Positions 24,482 to 32,153 of a stretch of DNA of 64,000 nt are shown here, in pieces; the stretch's first letter is position 1; each line of letters starts with the position of its first letter. A program made the position numbers and the translations under genes. Location: NCBI GenBank assembly GCA_019637685.1, contig JAHBVF010000012.1:1-64000 (forward strand), read 5' to 3'. Below the pieces are notes generated by a model. The model saw nothing but the letters and a program-made list of their open reading frames with translations, made no database searches and was not told the origin of the DNA. The DNA is from Caldilineaceae bacterium. GTDB lineage: Bacteria > Chloroflexota > Anaerolineae > Caldilineales > Caldilineaceae.

Positions 24482-26602
24482 TTAGAACCGGAAAAGCGAT
24501 TTCAGAAATTCATAGATGACATTGTCGCCTGCTTCCATATCCCGAATGAGCAGACCGCCGTCAAAGGTTTGTACGACGCCGCTGGTGGCCGTTGAAGGTG
24601 CAGTGGCCCAGCCCAGTGTGCCGCGCAGCACATTGTTTTCTGCCCATAACAGGCCGATGCCCTGGGTTGGCTGGAATAGACCGGGCGCGGGCGGGGCCAG
24701 GTCGGGGTCGAGGGTCAGGGGGGGCATATCTGGCTCCCAGCGGTCCGGGTGCTGCTCCCATTGACCGTTGCCGGCAAAGCGCACGTAAATGGCCCGGATG
24801 TCATCCCGGCGCAGCATCAGCCCATTTTGGAAGGGCTGCACTTCAAAGTGTACCGGTCTGCCCTGGTCTGTCGCACAGCCAAGGGCATCCGCCGTGCCCG
24901 GCTGGAGCAGATAGCTGTAGAGTTCTTCCATTGCCACGTATTGACAGGCCACAGCCACCTCTTCTTCCGGTGTGGGCGTGGGCGTGGATGTGGGTGGCAG
25001 GGGCGTGGCTGTCGGGGGCAGGACGGCTGCTTTGGTGGGCCTGGGCGTGGGCCGGGGTCGGGTGGGTGTGGGGGTGGGCTTTGGGGGTGTGGCAGTGAAA
25101 GTGAGTGTATGGGTTGGCAGCGGTGTTATCTCCGCTGTGGCTGTCTCTGGTGGGGCTGCCTCTGCCGGAACCGTTTCTGCGGGGGCAGTCTCTATTGTCC
25201 CGGGCGGGCTGATCGGTGGATTGGCTGTCTGGGTGGGCAACAGCGCGATGCTGCTCCCCGTGGCGGTGGCAGCCAAAACAATGGGTTGCCGGGTCACGGG
25301 GGGTGTTGTCTCCCCGCCAAGCAACCGGCGAAAGGGCGAGGATGTCCCCGCGCTGATCAGAATAGTGCCCACAAAAATCAGGGCCAATACCCCCACCAGG
25401 CCCACGGCGAAGCGGGGCCAGATGCGTTGTCTGGCAACGGGTGTGGGCGTTGGAAAGGTAGCCGTAGCGGGGCGTGCGGGCACAGCCACTTCCGCTGTCC
25501 GGACGCCTGCCACTGGCTCAGGGCTTGTCTTGCGGGGAGACGACGGCGCTACAATTACCGTTTCTGTCCGCTGGACTGGCATAGGCACAGCCGTTGTGGG
25601 CAGGCTGGAGAGAGTGAGGGTCGAAGTCGCCTCTGCGCCATCGGCCCCCGGCTGGGGCAGGGCGCGCCCCGCGGCCAGGATCAGCGCGTCGGCCAATGCC
25701 TGGCCGTTGGCATAGCGCTTCGCTGGGTCCTTGGCCAGGGTGGCCCGCAGTACATCCACCACCCGGGGCGGCAGACTGGCAAGCACATCGTCCGGGATCG
25801 TCACGGCTTCGTAGACGTGGGCGTGGAGGATTTGGGTGACAGAGCCGAGGAAGGGCGCACGGCCCACCAGACAGCGAAAGAGAACCGCGCCCGTAGAATA
25901 GATGTCGCTCTGCGCGGTCACATCCCGACTGCCCGCGCACTGCTCCGGGGCCATATACGCCGGTGTGCCGATTGTGCGTCCCACATTGGTCAGTTCGGGG
26001 GTGTCCAGCGCCCGCGCAATGCCAAAGTCGGAGAGCAGAGGGACCACCGGATGGTCCAGCGCGTCCAACTGGACGCTGCCCGTCGCGCCTGGGCTGGCCG
26101 GACGGAGCAGAATATTGCTGGGCTTCACATCCCGATGGACGATACCGAACTGGTGGGCGTGGGCCAGGGCGAGGGCAATCGGCGTGAGCAGATTGCAGCT
26201 CTCTTCGGGCAAAAGCTTGCCCCGCCGTTCCAGCAGCCGTGCCAGACTTTCCCCTTCGATCAGTTCCATGGCAATGTAGGCCACGCCGTCGGTGGGCGCG
26301 TCGCCTACTTGCAGGGTCGTGACGATATTCGGGTGGCGCAGGGCGCCGGCTGTGCGGGCCTCCTGGCGGAAGCGGGAACGGGTGGTCTCGTCCGCGCCGG
26401 GCAGCAGCACTTTCAGTGCCACCGAGCGTCCTTGCACCTGATCGTAGGCCTGATAGACCGCGGCCGCGCCACCGCTGCCCAACCGTCGGCCAATCAGATA
26501 ACGGCCAATTTGTCGCCCGGTCAGGTTAGCCGTGTCCAATGCTTCCTCTGGTGGGGAAGAAAAGTCTGATTCAAATGGAGGCTGTTCGATAGATTCGGAC
26601 AC
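24482..26602 (-). CDS. Membrane Ser/Thr protein kinase (PknB type) with extracytoplasmic domain
   Basis: 706 residues from a GTG start. Kinase domain about 32-300: GSGGAAAVY (42-50), VALKV with Lys64, HRDVKPSN (156-163), SDFGIA with Asp192, GTPAYMAPE (212-220). A Pro/Thr-rich juxtamembrane linker follows, then a membrane helix near 405-425 (FAVGLVGVLALIFVGTILI), a long Thr/Pro stalk (TPTPTRPRPTPRPTK) and a C-terminal domain of about 155 residues. That domain has the pattern PPAPGLFQPTQGIGLLWAEN then LRGTLGWA, like extracytoplasmic domains recurrent in Chloroflexota proteins (from memory of such proteins). It would sense an outside cue and phosphorylate cytoplasmic targets. Divergent from an FHA regulator, a likely substrate or partner. 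Confidence 0.9.
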   Translation of the reverse strand: MSESIEQPPFESDFSSPPEEALDTANLTGRQIGRYLIGRRLGSGGAAAVYQAYDQVQGRSVALKVLLPGADETTRSRFRQEARTAGALRHPNIVTTLQVGDAPTDGVAYIAMELIEGESLARLLERRGKLLPEESCNLLTPIALALAHAHQFGIVHRDVKPSNILLRPASPGATGSVQLDALDHPVVPLLSDFGIARALDTPELTNVGRTIGTPAYMAPEQCAGSRDVTAQSDIYSTGAVLFRCLVGRAPFLGSVTQILHAHVYEAVTIPDDVLASLPPRVVDVLRATLAKDPAKRYANGQALADALILAAGRALPQPGADGAEATSTLTLSSLPTTAVPMPVQRTETVIVAPSSPRKTSPEPVAGVRTAEVAVPARPATATFPTPTPVARQRIWPRFAVGLVGVLALIFVGTILISAGTSSPFRRLLGGETTPPVTRQPIVLAATATGSSIALLPTQTANPPISPPGTIETAPAETVPAEAAPPETATAEITPLPTHTLTFTATPPKPTPTPTRPRPTPRPTKAAVLPPTATPLPPTSTPTPTPEEEVAVACQYVAMEELYSYLLQPGTADALGCATDQGRPVHFEVQPFQNGLMLRRDDIRAIYVRFAGNGQWEQHPDRWEPDMPPLTLDPDLAPPAPGLFQPTQGIGLLWAENNVLRGTLGWATAPSTATSGVVQTFDGGLLIRDMEAGDNVIYEFLKSLFRF

Positions 26603-27035
26603 AGGTGAATTTCAGATTGGCTGGTATACTGGCATTTGGTATGATTTATGGATGATTCTAGCACAGCCGCGAGACCGGGCAAAGCGATAGCCACTGAAGA
26701 AAGTGCTTCCCCGCGCCCGTCCACAGGGAAGTGGGCATTTTCAAGACGGGTTCTGCAAAGTGAGCCTGGCAGAGGGGGTTCTGCGGCTTGCCAGGCGATG
26801 GCAACAGTTACGTTGTGGATCAAGAAAATCATTGGGGAAGAGTAGGTGCGGCTTGAGCCGCACATATCTGGACATCCCGTATCTGTGCGGCGAAAAGCCG
26901 CGGCTACGCTATTGCCCGATCAATTCCTTAATGTCCAAAGTAACAATGTCCAAAGTAACTGTTCAGGAGCGCTGAACCCAAAGTTTGAGTAGCCACCAAT
27001 TACAGATGAAATAATAGAGGGCAAGAGGTACTGTT
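26603..27035. other. Divergent intergenic region with small hairpins and a 15-bp tandem repeat
   Basis: No gene seen. It contains the hairpin GTGCGGCT-TG-AGCCGCAC (26846-26863), a second GC-rich inverted segment to about 26910, and aatgtccaaagtaac twice in tandem (26930-26944, 26945-26959). Both the kinase and the FHA-winged-helix gene must be transcribed from here, but no promoter stands out. Confidence 0.5.
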
Positions 27036-27680
27036 TTGAGCCAATACGGACGACTGATCTGTTTATCTGGACCCAATATGGGCCGGGAATATGAGTTGAG
27101 CGAAGAGGTAACAGGCGTCGGACGGGCGGCCACGGCCCAGATTGTCCTGGCCGATAGCTTTGCCAGCCGCCAGCACGCGGAGATATATTTTGTCGACAAC
27201 GCGTATCAGATACGGGATTTGGGCAGCAAGAATGGGGTGTTTGTGCGGGGCGAACGATTGGCGACTGATGGCCGGGTCTGGCTGAACGACGGCGATGAAG
27301 TCCAGTTTGCCTCCACCCGTTTCCGCTTTCAAGACCCGTCGGCGACTGTTACCGCGCCTTCGCTGGTCGCCATACGCGATCCGGGCTTGCGGGTAGAATT
27401 GGCTACCCGCCAGGTCTATGTGGACGGGGTTGTTTTGGACCCACCCCTGAGTGTCAAGCAATTTGATCTGCTGCTGTATTTGTATGAGAACCGGGGTCGT
27501 GCCGTCAGCAAAGATGAGATTGCGCTCCACGTCTGGTCCGAGAGCGATGGGGACACTTATGACGCCAACATCGACCGGATGGTCAGCCGGGTGCGCAGCC
27601 GCATCGAGCCGGGGGAGAGCGAGGACGCGCGTTTTATCACGACCGTGCGCGGCTATGGGTATCAAATGATCGTGGAATAG
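27036..27680 (+). CDS. FHA domain fused to OmpR/PhoB-type winged helix
   Basis: 214 residues from a TTG start (ttgagccaatac) with agagg 7 bases upstream. Residues 1-100 are an FHA phosphothreonine-binding domain: GVGRAATAQIVL, SFASRQHAEI (Ser44, His47), LGSKNGVFVRG. Residues 115-214 are a winged helix of the response-regulator output class: LSVKQFDLLLYLYENRGRAV, then VWSESDGDTYDANIDRMVSR and TVRGYGYQMIV. There is no receiver domain, so control would come through phospho-peptide binding rather than Asp phosphorylation. The divergent Ser/Thr kinase is the natural candidate partner. Confidence 0.88.
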   Translation: MSQYGRLICLSGPNMGREYELSEEVTGVGRAATAQIVLADSFASRQHAEIYFVDNAYQIRDLGSKNGVFVRGERLATDGRVWLNDGDEVQFASTRFRFQDPSATVTAPSLVAIRDPGLRVELATRQVYVDGVVLDPPLSVKQFDLLLYLYENRGRAVSKDEIALHVWSESDGDTYDANIDRMVSRVRSRIEPGESEDARFITTVRGYGYQMIVE

Positions 27681-27682
27681 GC

Positions 27683-27741
27683 CACTGAACCAGTAAACCA
27701 ATCAACGAATGGAGGCTGTTTGGTTCACTGGTTTATTCGGT
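27683..27741. repeat. Heptamer-unit hairpin after the FHA regulator
   Basis: GAACCAGTAAACCAA (27688-27702) pairs with TTGGTTCACTGGTTT (27721-27735) with two mismatches. Arms are made of seven-base steps. It directly follows the stop at 27680. Confidence 0.6.
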
Positions 27742-27844
27742 CCTTCGTATCCACTCTGTCAGCAAAAACGCATTGAAGCGTAGGCCAACAGTCCGGGTCG
27801 CGTCGCAATCCGTTCTGAAAAATTCTTGGAAAGTCTGTATGCTA

Positions 27845-27877
27845 AGGGGAGCCTGGGCAGTCTGTTCAGGCTCCCCT
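27845..27877 (+). promoter_or_regulatory. Stem-loop in the leader of the sigma factor gene
   Basis: AGGGGAGCCTG (27845-27855) pairs perfectly with CAGGCTCCCCT (27867-27877), 11-nt loop, 22 bases before the sigma factor ATG. A TGTATGCT extended -10-like box lies just upstream (27836-27843). The hairpin could be the 5-prime end of the mRNA or an operator. The rest of 27742-27844 shows nothing. Confidence 0.4.
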
Positions 27878-27899
27878 TGCGTATTGAAAGGAGTGGGCG

Positions 27900-28523
27900 A
27901 TGAGCCTGGCAACAACCCAATCATATCCTGTAAATCCCCTGGCCCTGGAAATGACGGCTATTATTCATGCGGCCCGAGCCGGCGATGAATCGGCTTTCTG
28001 TAATTTGTGTGACACCTATCGCGCCGCGGCCGAGCGGGTGGCCCGCCACATTTTGCGAACGGAAGAAGCCGCGGCCGATGCGGTGCAGGATGCGCTGATC
28101 AAAGTCTACAAAGCCATCCCCAACTTTGAGGATGGCAACTTTCGCGCCTGGTTGCTACGCATTGTCACCAACACCTGCTACGATCACCTGCGCCGCCAGA
28201 AACGTCGCCCTGCCCTCAGCCTGGACGCGCTGCTGGAAGAATCGTACACGGAAATGCCCGACACCCGCATCAGCAACGACCCGGAACACATGGCCCTGCG
28301 CGGGGAGCAACGGGATTTTCTGCGCGGTGTCATCGCCGAACTCTCCCCGTGGCACAAAGAAGTGGTGGTGCTGGTGGATGTGATGGGCTATGACTACGCC
28401 GAAGCCGCCGCGGTGTTGGGCCTGCCCCTGGGCACAGTCAAATCCCGGTTGAGTCGGGCACGGGCCAATCTGCGCGACCGTCTGACCGCGGCCAACTACC
28501 TACCCGGCCCCGTGCGCCACTGA
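27900..28523 (+). CDS. ECF-like RNA polymerase sigma factor
   Basis: 207 residues, ATG behind aaaggag. Region 2 spans about 35-100 (ILRTEEAAADAVQDALIKVY, NFRAWLLRIVTNTCYDHLRR). Region 4 spans about 140-195 (LSPWHKEVVVLVDVMGYDYA, VLGLPLGTVKSRLSRARANL). The region 2 Asp-rich and Trp-Leu-Arg-Ile motifs fit RpoE/SigW-like group 4 factors. The next gene is a membrane protein of the YdjM type, not an obvious zinc-finger anti-sigma, so control is unclear. Confidence 0.9.
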   Translation: MSLATTQSYPVNPLALEMTAIIHAARAGDESAFCNLCDTYRAAAERVARHILRTEEAAADAVQDALIKVYKAIPNFEDGNFRAWLLRIVTNTCYDHLRRQKRRPALSLDALLEESYTEMPDTRISNDPEHMALRGEQRDFLRGVIAELSPWHKEVVVLVDVMGYDYAEAAAVLGLPLGTVKSRLSRARANLRDRLTAANYLPGPVRH

Positions 28524-28531
28524 TCCCCTCA

Positions 28532-29137
28532 ATGCTCGTCGCCCATCTTGTGCCTGGCTACTTTGCTGGGGCGAAAACGGCAGCGCGCCAGAAAGCGGCG
28601 TGGAGTCCCTCGCAACGCTTGGGCATCTGGGCTGTGGCGCTGGGCAGCACAGTAGCGCCGGACAGCGATGTCCTCTACAACGCGCTTTTTCGTGGATTCT
28701 TCAACCACACGTGGCTGTGGACCCATAGCCTTTTCCCCTATCTGGGGATGGGGATGGGCTGGCTTCTGCTGCGCTTGTCTGGCCGTTGGCCCCGTCTGCA
28801 AACACTGGTTGGATTGGCGTCTCTCGGCGGTCTTTCCCACCTGGCGCTGGATGTGATAGCCCACAGCACGCCCATTTTCTATCCGCTTTCATCTGTGATG
28901 GTAGGCGCACCCTCGGCCCGGGTCCTGGCTGGGGGTGTCGTCGGCTATCTCACGGATCCAATCTTTCTTTGCGAGCCGCTGCTGATTGCACTGGCTGCTG
29001 CCCACTGGGTTGCGACCCGTGACTTTCGTCCGCAAACCCAGCGAATGTGGCTGCTGGGAATCGGCGGTGGTACTTTTCTTTTGGTAGCGCTCTTTCTCCT
29101 CCTGCTCCCCTTCGTGCAACAGATTTTCGTCGTGTAA
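28532..29137 (+). CDS. YdjM/DUF457-type membrane-bound metal-dependent hydrolase
   Basis: 201 residues, four to five membrane helices. Family motifs: VAHLVPGYFAG with an early His, APDSDVLYN, HTWLWTHSLFPY, LSHLALDVIAHSTP. The conserved His and Asp residues are thought to form a metal site facing the membrane. Physiological role is poorly known (E. coli YdjM is an SOS-regulated inner-membrane protein). It begins 8 bases after the sigma factor and is probably co-transcribed. Confidence 0.75.
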   Translation: MLVAHLVPGYFAGAKTAARQKAAWSPSQRLGIWAVALGSTVAPDSDVLYNALFRGFFNHTWLWTHSLFPYLGMGMGWLLLRLSGRWPRLQTLVGLASLGGLSHLALDVIAHSTPIFYPLSSVMVGAPSARVLAGGVVGYLTDPIFLCEPLLIALAAAHWVATRDFRPQTQRMWLLGIGGGTFLLVALFLLLLPFVQQIFVV

Positions 29138-29187
29138 ACAGTTCAATATTTTCTAAAAAGTCGAACTGCTGGCCTCACAAAAAAAGC

Positions 29188-29261
29188 TTGACAACCAATT
29201 TTGTCTGTGCTATTATTGACGCAGTTTGCTTTGCAAAGCAAAGCAAACTGCGTCAATAATA
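29188..29261 (+). promoter_or_regulatory. Consensus promoter with 23-bp perfect palindrome (operator)
   Basis: TTGACA (29188-29193), 17-nt spacer, TATTAT (29211-29216). A perfect inverted repeat starts at the -10: arm 29211-29233 and arm 29239-29261, loop caaag. Transcription should start near 29223, inside the palindrome, so the mRNA could not form the whole hairpin. The symmetry therefore suits a protein-binding operator, plausibly for the HTH protein at 29882-30214. aaggag follows before ATG 29284. Confidence 0.7.
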
Positions 29262-29283
29262 CTTTGGCAATAAGGAGATTCCC

Positions 29284-29898
29284 ATGACAGAGTTGAATTT
29301 ACAGAAATTGGAGAGGAACGCTCAGCGGGCTTTCAACCAGGACGGTCTGATGCACCTTTTTCTCGGTCTTCTATTGGTTCTGACGGGATTGTCTTTCTAC
29401 GACAGTCGCCTGGGCGGTTTGGCCGGTTTGGCGGTGCTGCTGATTTTCCCCTTCCGTTCACTGCGCCAACGCATCATCTATCCACGCGTCGGTTATGTGG
29501 CATTTTTTACGCCCAAAGATATGGGGCGTCGAAAGCTGACGCTGGCAGTTGTCATGACAGTCAGTTTGGCCGCGCTGGTGTTTATAGCCAAAGATCATTT
29601 CCCCGCAATGCCTATCGGTTTTGGCCTTTTGCTCGGGCTGGTGCTTGGCTTTTCAGCTTCCACCCAATATGGCATTCGCCTGCGGGATTGGATTCTGATT
29701 GTCGCTGCGCTTGTCAGCGGCGTGGTGACCGCCTATCTTTTTGCGGATTGGCGGATGGCAACGGCTCTGGCAATGTGGCTGCTGGCTGTTTTGCTGATTC
29801 TGGTGGGAACTGTCGAACTGGTCATCTTTCTGCGCCAGCATCCGATTATGACACAGGATGATTCACGGGCTGGAGGTGGCGATGGACAGCCAGTCTAG
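29284..29898 (+). CDS. Integral membrane protein of unknown function
   Basis: 204 residues. A soluble N-terminal stretch of about 20 residues (MTELNLQKLERNAQRAFNQD) is followed by about six hydrophobic segments: GLMHLFLGLLLVLTGLSFY, LGGLAGLAVLLIFPF, LTLAVVMTVSLAALVFIA, GFGLLLGLVLGFSAS, WILIVAALVSGVVTAYLFA and ALAMWLLAVLLILVGTVELVIF. I know no function. Its 3-prime end overlaps the start of a winged-helix regulator by 17 bases. Membrane protein plus HTH regulator pairs of this kind often form small self-regulated stress or permease operons. Confidence 0.8.
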   Translation: MTELNLQKLERNAQRAFNQDGLMHLFLGLLLVLTGLSFYDSRLGGLAGLAVLLIFPFRSLRQRIIYPRVGYVAFFTPKDMGRRKLTLAVVMTVSLAALVFIAKDHFPAMPIGFGLLLGLVLGFSASTQYGIRLRDWILIVAALVSGVVTAYLFADWRMATALAMWLLAVLLILVGTVELVIFLRQHPIMTQDDSRAGGGDGQPV

Positions 29899-30214
29899 CG
29901 GCAACTACACCCCACCTTCCCCAAGCGAGATTGACAAGACGATTCACGAACCGGCGCGCTTGCTGATTGTGGCGAATCTGTATGTGGTGGAAAAGGCGGA
30001 CTTCACCTTTCTCATGGGCCAGACGCAGTTGACGTGGGGAAATTTGTCGTCCCATTTGGCGAAACTGGAGAACGCTGGGTATGTAGAAGTCGAGAAAACC
30101 TTCGTGGGCAAACGGCCCTATACAATGCTCCACCTTACCCAAAGTGGCCGCGCTGCATTCGAGACCTATCGTCAACAGATGCTGGAAGTGCTGTCAAGTA
30201 CTGAAATATGTTGA
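29882..30214 (+). CDS. Winged-helix transcriptional regulator (HTH_34/MarR-like)
   Basis: 110 residues from the ATG at 29882, which has ggaggtggcg before it. An earlier in-frame ATG at 29858 lies deeper in the preceding gene. The fold is a small dimeric winged helix: IDKTIHEPARLLIVANLYVV, then FTFLMGQTQLTWGNLSSHLA, KLENAGYVEVEKTFVGKRPY and LHLTQSGRAAFETYRQQML. This pattern fits PF13601-like regulators. It lies second in the operon behind the palindromic operator, suggesting autorepression. Confidence 0.85.
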   Translation: MDSQSSGNYTPPSPSEIDKTIHEPARLLIVANLYVVEKADFTFLMGQTQLTWGNLSSHLAKLENAGYVEVEKTFVGKRPYTMLHLTQSGRAAFETYRQQMLEVLSSTEIC

Positions 30215-30226
30215 CCCCGTACGAAC

Positions 30227-31765
30227 TCAGGGCCGGAAAATATAGGGGACAAAGTGTTTATAGGGGGCACGCTGGGTTGCTCGCCAGCCCGGATCGTAGG
30301 AATCTAGCCATGCGACTAGGTCTGGGTCATTCAAGAGAAGAAGCCTATTTTCTCCGATTTCAAAATATTGCGGTTGCAAACGAAGCATACTTTGTGGCAG
30401 TCTCGCTAGTAGATTGTTATACAGGAACAAGACGTCCAGGTTTGTCAGATTGCCAAACGTAGCTGGTAGTTCCGCTAACTGATTGTCGCTCAGGGACAAA
30501 TATTGTAAATTTGTGAGGTTGCCGAATTCGTCGGGCACTACCGCCAATTGATTCCCATTCAGGTACAAGGTTTGCAGACTGGTTATCTTGCCGAATCCTG
30601 CTGGCAACCCCTTCAGTTGATTATTGCGTAGCTCCAAGCTCTGCAGATTGGCAAGATTGCCGAATTCTGCTGGCAATTCTGCAAGTTGGTTACCGCTCAA
30701 CTGCAAGGTTTGCAAGTTGGTGAGGTTTCCGAACTCCGACGGCAGTACCTTCAACTGAGCATTTTCCAGAAGCATGGAACGTAGACTGATTAAGTTGCCG
30801 AATTCGGCCGGTAGCTTCGTCAACTGACTGTCACTCAGGTGCAAAGTTTGCAGATTGGTCAGATTGCCAAACTCTGCTGGTAGGTCAGCCAGTTGAATAC
30901 CCAGATACAGAGTTTGCAGATTGCTCAAATTGCCGAATTCAGGCGGTAGCACGGTCAGTTGCTCAGTGTTCAACGTTAATGATTGCAGACTGGTTAGATT
31001 GCCGAACTCCGCTGGCAGTTCTGTCAGTGGACTGCTCAAGTCCAAGGTTTGCAAACTGGTCAGATTGCCGAACTCGATCGGCAGCCTCGTCAGTGGATTG
31101 CTACGAAGGTCTAAAGTTTGCAGATTGGTCAAATTGCCGAACTCGTTTGGTAGTTCCGTTAGTTGACTACTGCTCAGATCCAAGGTTCGCAGATTCGTGA
31201 GATTGCCGAACTCGCTTGGCAATCTCGCCAACTGAGTATTACTCAGATCCAAGACATGAAGGTTGGTCAGGTTGCCAAACCCTTCAGGTAACTCCGTTAG
31301 TTGAATATACTTCAGCTTTATGGATTGTAAATTGATTAAGTTCCCAATTTTAATGGATAAACCTTTCAATTCGTTGGGAGCCAGATAACGGCCACTCATA
31401 TCTATCGTTTCTAAATAGACAAAATCAACAATCTCTGGAGGTAGTTCACCCTTAAGATTGTTTCCAGGCAACTCAAGCGAAACGACATGGCCCCCTGCGC
31501 AGCGGACACCGTACCAACCACAGGGCAACTCGGAAACAAGCCATCCATCCTTTTTGTACCAGTTGTCACCGTCCGTGCTGTGGTAGAGTGCAATCAGGGC
31601 ATTGACTTCGCTCTGGGGAATCTGGTCATTGCTGCGAATGAGGGGAAGGTAAAGTGGAACTTTTCCCGGTACGGTCTCCTGTCCACTTGCAGCTTGCGGC
31701 CCAGTGTAAAGGAGCGCAAGCCCACATACGATAATCCATAGCGTTGCAAAGAAATATTTCCGCAT
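30227..31765 (-). CDS. Secreted leucine-rich-repeat protein
   Basis: 512 residues from the ATG at 31765 with aggagaa before it. Signal peptide MRKYFFATLWIIVCGLALLY to about 30. A short VPLYLPLIRSND segment follows, then an N-terminal cap of the plant-LRR kind (LIALYHSTDGDNWYKKDGWL). About 15 repeats of 23 residues come next with the form LPxEFGNLTNLQTLDLSxxQLTE. The C-terminus ends FVPYIFRP. Leu/Asn positions are regular and the DNA shows a matching 69-bp periodicity between about 30480 and 31320, so repeats are recent or homogenised. Likely an exported binding scaffold; ligand unknown. Confidence 0.85.
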   Translation of the reverse strand: MRKYFFATLWIIVCGLALLYTGPQAASGQETVPGKVPLYLPLIRSNDQIPQSEVNALIALYHSTDGDNWYKKDGWLVSELPCGWYGVRCAGGHVVSLELPGNNLKGELPPEIVDFVYLETIDMSGRYLAPNELKGLSIKIGNLINLQSIKLKYIQLTELPEGFGNLTNLHVLDLSNTQLARLPSEFGNLTNLRTLDLSSSQLTELPNEFGNLTNLQTLDLRSNPLTRLPIEFGNLTSLQTLDLSSPLTELPAEFGNLTSLQSLTLNTEQLTVLPPEFGNLSNLQTLYLGIQLADLPAEFGNLTNLQTLHLSDSQLTKLPAEFGNLISLRSMLLENAQLKVLPSEFGNLTNLQTLQLSGNQLAELPAEFGNLANLQSLELRNNQLKGLPAGFGKITSLQTLYLNGNQLAVVPDEFGNLTNLQYLSLSDNQLAELPATFGNLTNLDVLFLYNNLLARLPQSMLRLQPQYFEIGENRLLLLNDPDLVAWLDSYDPGWRATQRAPYKHFVPYIFRP

Positions 31766-31851
31766 AGTGGATTCTCCTATGTCTTGGTTGCCCTCCTCAA
31801 TGGACAGAGGGCAGTATAATGTCATTCTACAAAAGTAACCTGCAAAACTGA

Positions 31852-32030
31852 TTACCGTTCACTGCTCACTTCCTCAATCCCTCGCCGCAATTTCTCCCCA
31901 TCGCTCTCGTCATTATAAAAACTCGTCGATGCCCGCAGTAAATCCGGGCCAGAGACCGAACGAATCAGTATTCCCATTTCCCCCAGCCGGGCCTGGGCCG
32001 CGGGTGTGTAGACCGCCACGCCGGGGATGG
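31852..32030 (-). pseudogene. C-terminal remnant of an aminotransferase class V / cysteine desulfurase-like gene
   Basis: The minus-strand frame ending at TAA (31852-31854) reads GVAVYTPAAQARLGEMGILI, then RSVSGPDLLRASTSFYNDES and a helical RRGIEEV end. LLRAS-FYN followed by a final helix is the typical close of SufS/NifS and selenocysteine-lyase-like proteins. Nothing upstream continues it: 32041-32155 is a CCCCAAT repeat. It is a truncated relic. The rest of 31766-31851 has no feature apart from a heptamer-like ACTGATT/ACCGTTC/ACTGCTC run at the stop. Confidence 0.55.
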
Positions 32031-32065
32031 CGGACTGTGTCTTCCGACTGTAATGGGTTATGGGA

Positions 32066-32153
32066 TGGGAGACTAGGGATTGGGGATCGGTAACAGGGGC
32101 ACATTCTCATCCAGTCCCCAGTCCCCAATCCCCAATCCCCAGCCCCCAGTTCC
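32066..32153. repeat. CCCCAAT/CCCCAGT heptamer repeat hairpin (STRR-like)
   Basis: The right arm 32112-32153 is a run of AGTCCCC, AGTCCCC, AATCCCC, AATCCCC, AGCCCCC. The left arm 32068-32090 has the complement (GGGAGAC TAGGGAT TGGGGAT). The right end touches the stop codon of melA at 32153. The unit equals the CCCCAAT/CCCCAGT short tandemly repeated repetitive sequences known from filamentous cyanobacteria. Confidence 0.8.

Noticed and set aside
24749-26569. A 606-codon open frame antisense to the Ser/Thr kinase
   Set aside because: GC-rich codon use leaves the opposite strand open; the translation is Gly/His/Arg-rich without domains, while the kinase has all catalytic motifs.
30480-31320. 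Regularly spaced repeats resembling a CRISPR or satellite array
   Set aside because: The 69-bp period equals 23 codons and is fully explained by the leucine-rich repeats; no spacers or cas genes.
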